Assembly (NCBI RefSeq): GCF_018613715.1
Contig: NZ_JAGGPT010000006.1
Location: 930,001 to 994,000 of the forward strand
DNA length: 64,000 nt
Reading direction: 5' to 3'
DNA from: Chryseobacterium sp. ISL-6
GTDB taxonomy: Bacteria > Bacteroidota > Bacteroidia > Flavobacteriales > Weeksellaceae
In this document: piece after piece, positions 63,026-64,000 of the stretch
How positions within the stretch are numbered: the stretch's first letter is position 1
Layout of the letters: each line of letters begins with the position of its first letter
Notes under the pieces: model-generated
The model's input: only the letters and a program-made list of their open reading frames with translations
Database searches by the model: none
Told to the model about the DNA's origin: nothing
Made by a program: the position numbers and the translations under genes

Positions 63026-64000
63026 ATTCATTTTATAAACTAAAAACTGTAAAAGTTCAGAAAGATACCGATGAAGCTGTAAACGTTGCGGTAGAAATTC
63101 CTGAAGAGTTGAAGGACAAATTCAGATTCAAGCAAGGGCAGTATCTTAACTTCCGGATGATGATTGATGGAAATGAAGAGAGACGTTCTTATTCTATCTG
63201 CAATGCTCCAAGTGAAAAAAGCAACACGTTGGAAGTATTGGTAAAACTTTTAGAAGGTGGAAAAGTTTCAGGATATTTTAATGAACATCTTCATATGGAT
63301 GAACTGCTGGAAGTGATGCCACCAATGGGAGGTTTTAACACCAGCTATCATCCGACGAATACAAAGACCTATGTTGGTTTAGCGGCGGGAAGTGGAATAA
63401 GTCCGGTTCTTTCCAATATCAAAGAAAGTCTTTACCAGGAACCTGACAGTAAGGCTTATCTGTTCTATAGTAACAGAAGCATGAATCATGTTATGAAAAA
63501 GGGTGAAATAGACAAATTGGTTGAACATTTCAAAGGAAGACTAAGTGTAGTTTATCTTGTAAGTCGTGAAAAACATGAAGATCCAATTTTTGAAGGAAGA
63601 ATTTCTCCGGAAAAATTAGATCATTTATTTGAAAGATATACGGATATTGATGTTAAAGAGGCTACTTATTTCATCTGTGGACCTGCGGAAATGATCAAAG
63701 GAATTTCTGATTATTTAAAGAAAGATAAAAAAGTACCCGCTATTCAGGTTTTATTTGAATACTTCACAGCTCCGGACGATGAAAATTCTGAAGAAATGAG
63801 TGATGAGTTCAAGGCGATTGCCAATATAGAAAGTATGGTAACGGTCATTATTGATGACGATGAATATTCATTCCACCTTAATTCTAAAAAAGAGAGTATC
63901 TTAGATAAAGCATTGAAAGACAATCTTCCTGTACCTTTTGCTTGTAAGGGAGGAGTTTGTTGTACGTGTAAAGCGGAAGTTTTAGAAGGAGAAGTTTTCA
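63022..64000 (+). CDS. paaE: Phenylacetyl-CoA epoxidase subunit E (reductase), partial
   Basis: An open frame from the ATG at 63022 runs off the window end (326 codons). Translation starts MNSFYKLKTVKVQKDTDEA; the ferredoxin-reductase part has GQYLNFRMM, RRSYSICNAP (FAD), GLAAGSGISPVLSNI and YFICGPAEMIKG (NADPH). The C-terminal plant-type ferredoxin domain begins with PVPFACKGGVCCTCKAEVLEG, three visible Cys of the 2Fe-2S cluster. It passes electrons to the PaaABCD epoxidase. The other paa genes presumably follow beyond the window. Confidence 0.92.
   Translation, partial: MNSFYKLKTVKVQKDTDEAVNVAVEIPEELKDKFRFKQGQYLNFRMMIDGNEERRSYSICNAPSEKSNTLEVLVKLLEGGKVSGYFNEHLHMDELLEVMPPMGGFNTSYHPTNTKTYVGLAAGSGISPVLSNIKESLYQEPDSKAYLFYSNRSMNHVMKKGEIDKLVEHFKGRLSVVYLVSREKHEDPIFEGRISPEKLDHLFERYTDIDVKEATYFICGPAEMIKGISDYLKKDKKVPAIQVLFEYFTAPDDENSEEMSDEFKAIANIESMVTVIIDDDEYSFHLNSKKESILDKALKDNLPVPFACKGGVCCTCKAEVLEGEVF

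Overview
The window is AT-rich, with AT-rich intergenic regions. It reads as a chromosomal segment of a Flavobacteriia member, most like Chryseobacterium (Weeksellaceae). Reasons: Bacteroidetes-type promoters (TAnnTTTG -7 boxes, no Shine-Dalgarno pattern), a Bacteroidetes-type T6SS needle protein (TssD) with VgrG, bacillithiol synthesis (BshA), DUF4292, DUF4254, DUF2851 and DUF1573 proteins, GH92, and many lipoproteins. The genus is inferred, not proven. I saw no tRNA, rRNA, insertion sequence or CRISPR array.

Region 1 (1-14.5 kb, all minus strand) is a T6SS tip and effector island: hcp/tssD, then vgrG followed by three effector-like genes. These are a HEIGH metallopeptidase, an Ig-like plus alpha/beta-hydrolase lipase, and a 1367-residue protein carrying LysM, a DUF4280 PAAR-like domain, Ig-like repeats, a GH19-like muramidase or chitinase and a papain-like peptidase. 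Each is followed, with a 4-bp overlap or a 1-bp gap, by a small lipoprotein or membrane protein that is a candidate immunity protein. Downstream lies an array of lipoprotein genes, two of them decayed. A 16-bp element (TCGTA-N5-ACTACA) occurs three times in tandem upstream of hcp and once upstream of vgrG, at the same 49-bp distance from the proposed -7 box. The T6SS baseplate and sheath genes are not in the window.

Region 2 (14.5-37 kb) is mostly housekeeping: an AddA-like helicase-nuclease, two CarboxypepD_reg-like paralogs, a SIMPL protein, GNAT, PspC and DUF2851 proteins, bshA, a GH3 hydrolase, ribA, a run of DUF4254, tatA, an EnvC-like degenerate LytM protein and DUF4292, a sugar nucleotidyltransferase, a flippase, dihydroorotase and a GH92 enzyme.

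Region 3 (37-57.7 kb) holds three two-component systems, each divergent from a probable target. Two OmpR-type systems face a DUF1573 protein and an outer-membrane beta-barrel protein. Both shared regions carry (A/G)TTAAC direct repeats in an 11-bp register that end the same distance from the -7 box. The third, NarL-type, system includes a 7TM protein and is flanked by two proteins sharing an NHGNLIPPD motif. Between lie two M1 peptidases, a DECR-like SDR, an EEP-family hydrolase, a PAP2 phosphatase and an M43 lipoprotein peptidase. Next to the NHGNLIPPD lipoprotein is a 49-residue peptide with a leader ending in GAG and a knottin-like C-C-CC-C-C pattern, the most unusual gene in the window.

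Region 4 (57.8-64 kb) holds clpB and the start of a phenylacetate catabolic operon: a TetR-type regulator, paaK with a PaaR-like palindrome at its promoter, and paaE, which runs off the window end.
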